Of a stretch of DNA of 6,082 nt, positions 4,714 through 6,082 are shown in pieces. Under the pieces are notes generated by a model. It was not told where the DNA came from, ran no database searches, and saw nothing but the letters and a program-made list of their open reading frames with translations. The stretch is from Candidatus Gerdarchaeota archaeon. GTDB lineage: Archaea > Asgardarchaeota > Heimdallarchaeia > JABLTI01. Both the position numbers and the translations under genes were made by a program. Position 1 is the stretch's first letter; every line of letters starts with the position of its first letter. The DNA is taken from the NCBI GenBank assembly GCA_016840905.1, contig JAEORM010000268.1:1-6082 (forward strand), read 5' to 3'.

Positions 4714-5241
4714 ATGGTAATATATTCACAACATACATGTATTATAATTTTCGCCCAAAATGATTGGAAAGATAAGGATTATGATTCTATTAATGTGAAG
4801 ATATTAACGGGACTTTTTAGTGGAGCAGACCATTCTGATTGCGAGGTGTGTTTATCTTGTCCCGTTTGTCGAGCTGAATGGGAACTCTTCGATCCAGAAA
4901 ATTCAGGAGAATATGTGCAAATTTGTGAATATTGCGAGGTATTGCTACCTCTAATGAAGGATCAACTAACAAGTGATGGATTGATACTCTTTTCTCATAC
5001 ATTGTTGAAGCTAGATGTTTTGAAACAATTCGTTGATTATTCTTTAAAGAGTAAAAAAATCAAGAAAATCTTTATCTTAGAACAAGATGATTATGTCAAT
5101 AAGAAAAGTACAAAACCAAATAAGCTTTTAGAACAAATAAAGCAACAAACGATTAATTGTAGCGAATTTATCGAATTGATAAATTCTAGTAATTTCCAAT
5201 ACAATATACTATACGAAGTTTTCAAGGTTAAATACTATTAA
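4714..5241 (+). CDS. Small protein with a zinc-ribbon-like cysteine cluster, function unknown
   Basis: I do not recognise the family of this 175-residue protein. Its clearest feature is a cysteine cluster: C43, C46, C49 and C52 are each three apart (CEVCLSCPVC), followed by C71 and C74 (CEYC). CPVC to CEYC, 18 residues apart, has the spacing of a classic zinc ribbon, with CEVC as an extra pair. The even CxxCxxCxxC spacing could alternatively hold an Fe-S cluster, but it lacks the CxxxCP of ferredoxins. Around it are strand-like segments (HTCIIIFAQN, residues 7-16; DGLILFSHTLLKL, 88-100; KKIFILEQDD, 117-126) and a lysine-rich C-terminal half with probable helices. No membrane segment or signal peptide is seen. 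ATG 4714 follows a weak GAGAT. Its stop overlaps the convergent acetyltransferase by 14 bases. Confidence 0.85.
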   Translation: MVIYSQHTCIIIFAQNDWKDKDYDSINVKILTGLFSGADHSDCEVCLSCPVCRAEWELFDPENSGEYVQICEYCEVLLPLMKDQLTSDGLILFSHTLLKLDVLKQFVDYSLKSKKIKKIFILEQDDYVNKKSTKPNKLLEQIKQQTINCSEFIELINSSNFQYNILYEVFKVKYY

Positions 5242-6082
5242 TTAATTCTTGAACTGAAAATTTGTAGCATTTTTCTACTTTATATGTTTTAAATCCCATG
5301 CGTTGGTTAATAGATAACATTGGGGCATTTATATCAGCATTACCAGTAATGAAAGAGGTTACCTCAGGTAGGTTTTCTTTTATCCAAAATAGCATTGCTG
5401 CCTTCAACCATTTGCCTAGACCTAGCCCTCTCTTTTCTGGTAAAACACCAGTTAATTCTTGTTCTGCAATGAAAGGCATTTTTGATGAATAATTAATCTC
5501 TGTTAAACCACTTAATGTTCCATCCGCTTCTTTGGTGACATAAGTAATCCACCTAATACCTGATGTTTTAAAATACTCCTCTCGTATTCTACGCGATTCT
5601 ATAGTTTCAATTGGTGTTGCAGATAGATCACCTTGAGGAACAGTTTGCATTATTTTTGTAAATAATTCAACATATACTTGAGCGATATTCTCTGGTACAT
5701 CTTCAAACATTAGTAATGAAATATTTTCATTCTTTGCCAGCTCTTCACCTGCAATTATCCAATCCTTCATTTGATTCCAATCTACTTCTTTGAAAAGTAA
5801 TCTATTTAATGCCCCCTCTAATGCTAGTTCCCCACCTAATCGTTCACAAAATTGATTGCCTGACTCTAAAAATGATGCTACCTGTAGAAATTTAACATCC
5901 TCATCAATTTTAATTTTATCAACGATCTTTCTGAAAAGATCTGTTCCAATCCCTTTTCTTCGGTACTCATTATCAACAGCAATTCTAAACCACAATGCTG
6001 CTTTTTGTTCCTTATAAGATGGATGTTGCAATGTTAGTTCTTCTAATCTTGATTCACCAATAACTTTGAGTCCTTTTGATTC
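5228..6082 (-). CDS. Tandem GNAT-family N-acetyltransferase, N-terminus cut by window edge
   Basis: The frame stays open from the stop at 5228-5230 to the right edge, giving 284 visible residues. A TTG at 6031 is in frame, but upstream residues ESKGLKVIGESRLEELT already look like the domain's strands, so the true start lies outside the window. There are two GNAT domains, which transfer acetyl from acetyl-CoA to an amine. The first has FRIAVDNEYRRKGIGTDLF, with RRKGIG (residues 41-46) as the CoA pyrophosphate loop, and FCERLGGE near its end. The second has LTGVLPEKRGLGLGKWLKAA, with RGLGLG (218-223), and NAPMLSINQRMGF (252-264), the typical final helix and strand. Tandem GNAT proteins such as MshD-like enzymes often keep one active domain; here both CoA loops look intact. 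The acceptor substrate is unknown. It overlaps the convergent gene by 14 bases at its 3' end. Confidence 0.9.
   Translation of the reverse strand, partial: ESKGLKVIGESRLEELTLQHPSYKEQKAALWFRIAVDNEYRRKGIGTDLFRKIVDKIKIDEDVKFLQVASFLESGNQFCERLGGELALEGALNRLLFKEVDWNQMKDWIIAGEELAKNENISLLMFEDVPENIAQVYVELFTKIMQTVPQGDLSATPIETIESRRIREEYFKTSGIRWITYVTKEADGTLSGLTEINYSSKMPFIAEQELTGVLPEKRGLGLGKWLKAAMLFWIKENLPEVTSFITGNADINAPMLSINQRMGFKTYKVEKCYKFSVQELINSI

Noticed and set aside
4817..5002. Minus-strand open frame antisense to the cysteine-cluster gene
   Set aside because: It lies inside a supported gene and has no motif.
5298..5492. Plus-strand open frame antisense to the second GNAT domain
   Set aside because: The minus strand holds the RGLGLG acetyl-CoA loop; this frame is a shadow.

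Overview
The window is AT-rich, compact and intron-free. It most resembles an Asgard archaeon. The main reason is a Rab/Ras-like small GTPase (528-1028, minus strand) with GDNAVGKT, NKID and SAK motifs, a family expanded in Asgard archaea. Archaeal-style TATA boxes lie about 25-60 bases before most genes, T-rich tracts follow some stops, and several starts look leaderless or use TTG. The class within Asgard cannot be decided from this sequence. No rRNA, tRNA, CRISPR array, transposon or phage gene was seen.

Left part (1-1440): a partial minus-strand gene runs off the left edge. It encodes a one-pass membrane protein with eight cysteines in 19 residues followed by a long charged segment. Just upstream, on the same strand, is the small GTPase. 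It keeps the P-loop and the guanine-specificity motifs but has lost the switch I threonine and the DxxG (G3) motif. Divergent from it is an unrecognised 109-residue soluble protein, and one TATA-like element sits midway between the two starts.

Middle part (1440-3600): a minus-strand gene encodes a winged-helix-like domain, a charged helix and a C-terminal membrane anchor. Divergent from it are a flavodoxin-fold protein with a probably leaderless start and a QueG-like protein with a double-[4Fe-4S] ferredoxin domain. The flavodoxin and the Fe-S protein share an orientation and could be redox partners, but each appears to have its own promoter.

Right part (3600-6082): a nine-segment DMT/NIPA-like transporter is followed by a small cysteine-rich (zinc-ribbon-like) protein of unknown role. 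A tandem GNAT acetyltransferase, cut by the right edge, converges on the small protein with a 14-base overlap.

The window reads as a series of short, mostly singly transcribed genes, not one dedicated pathway. The best candidates for unusual biology are the switch-degenerate GTPase with its cysteine-rich membrane neighbour, and the membrane-anchored winged-helix protein. The latter shares an identical G-rich octamer before its start with the cysteine-rich gene.
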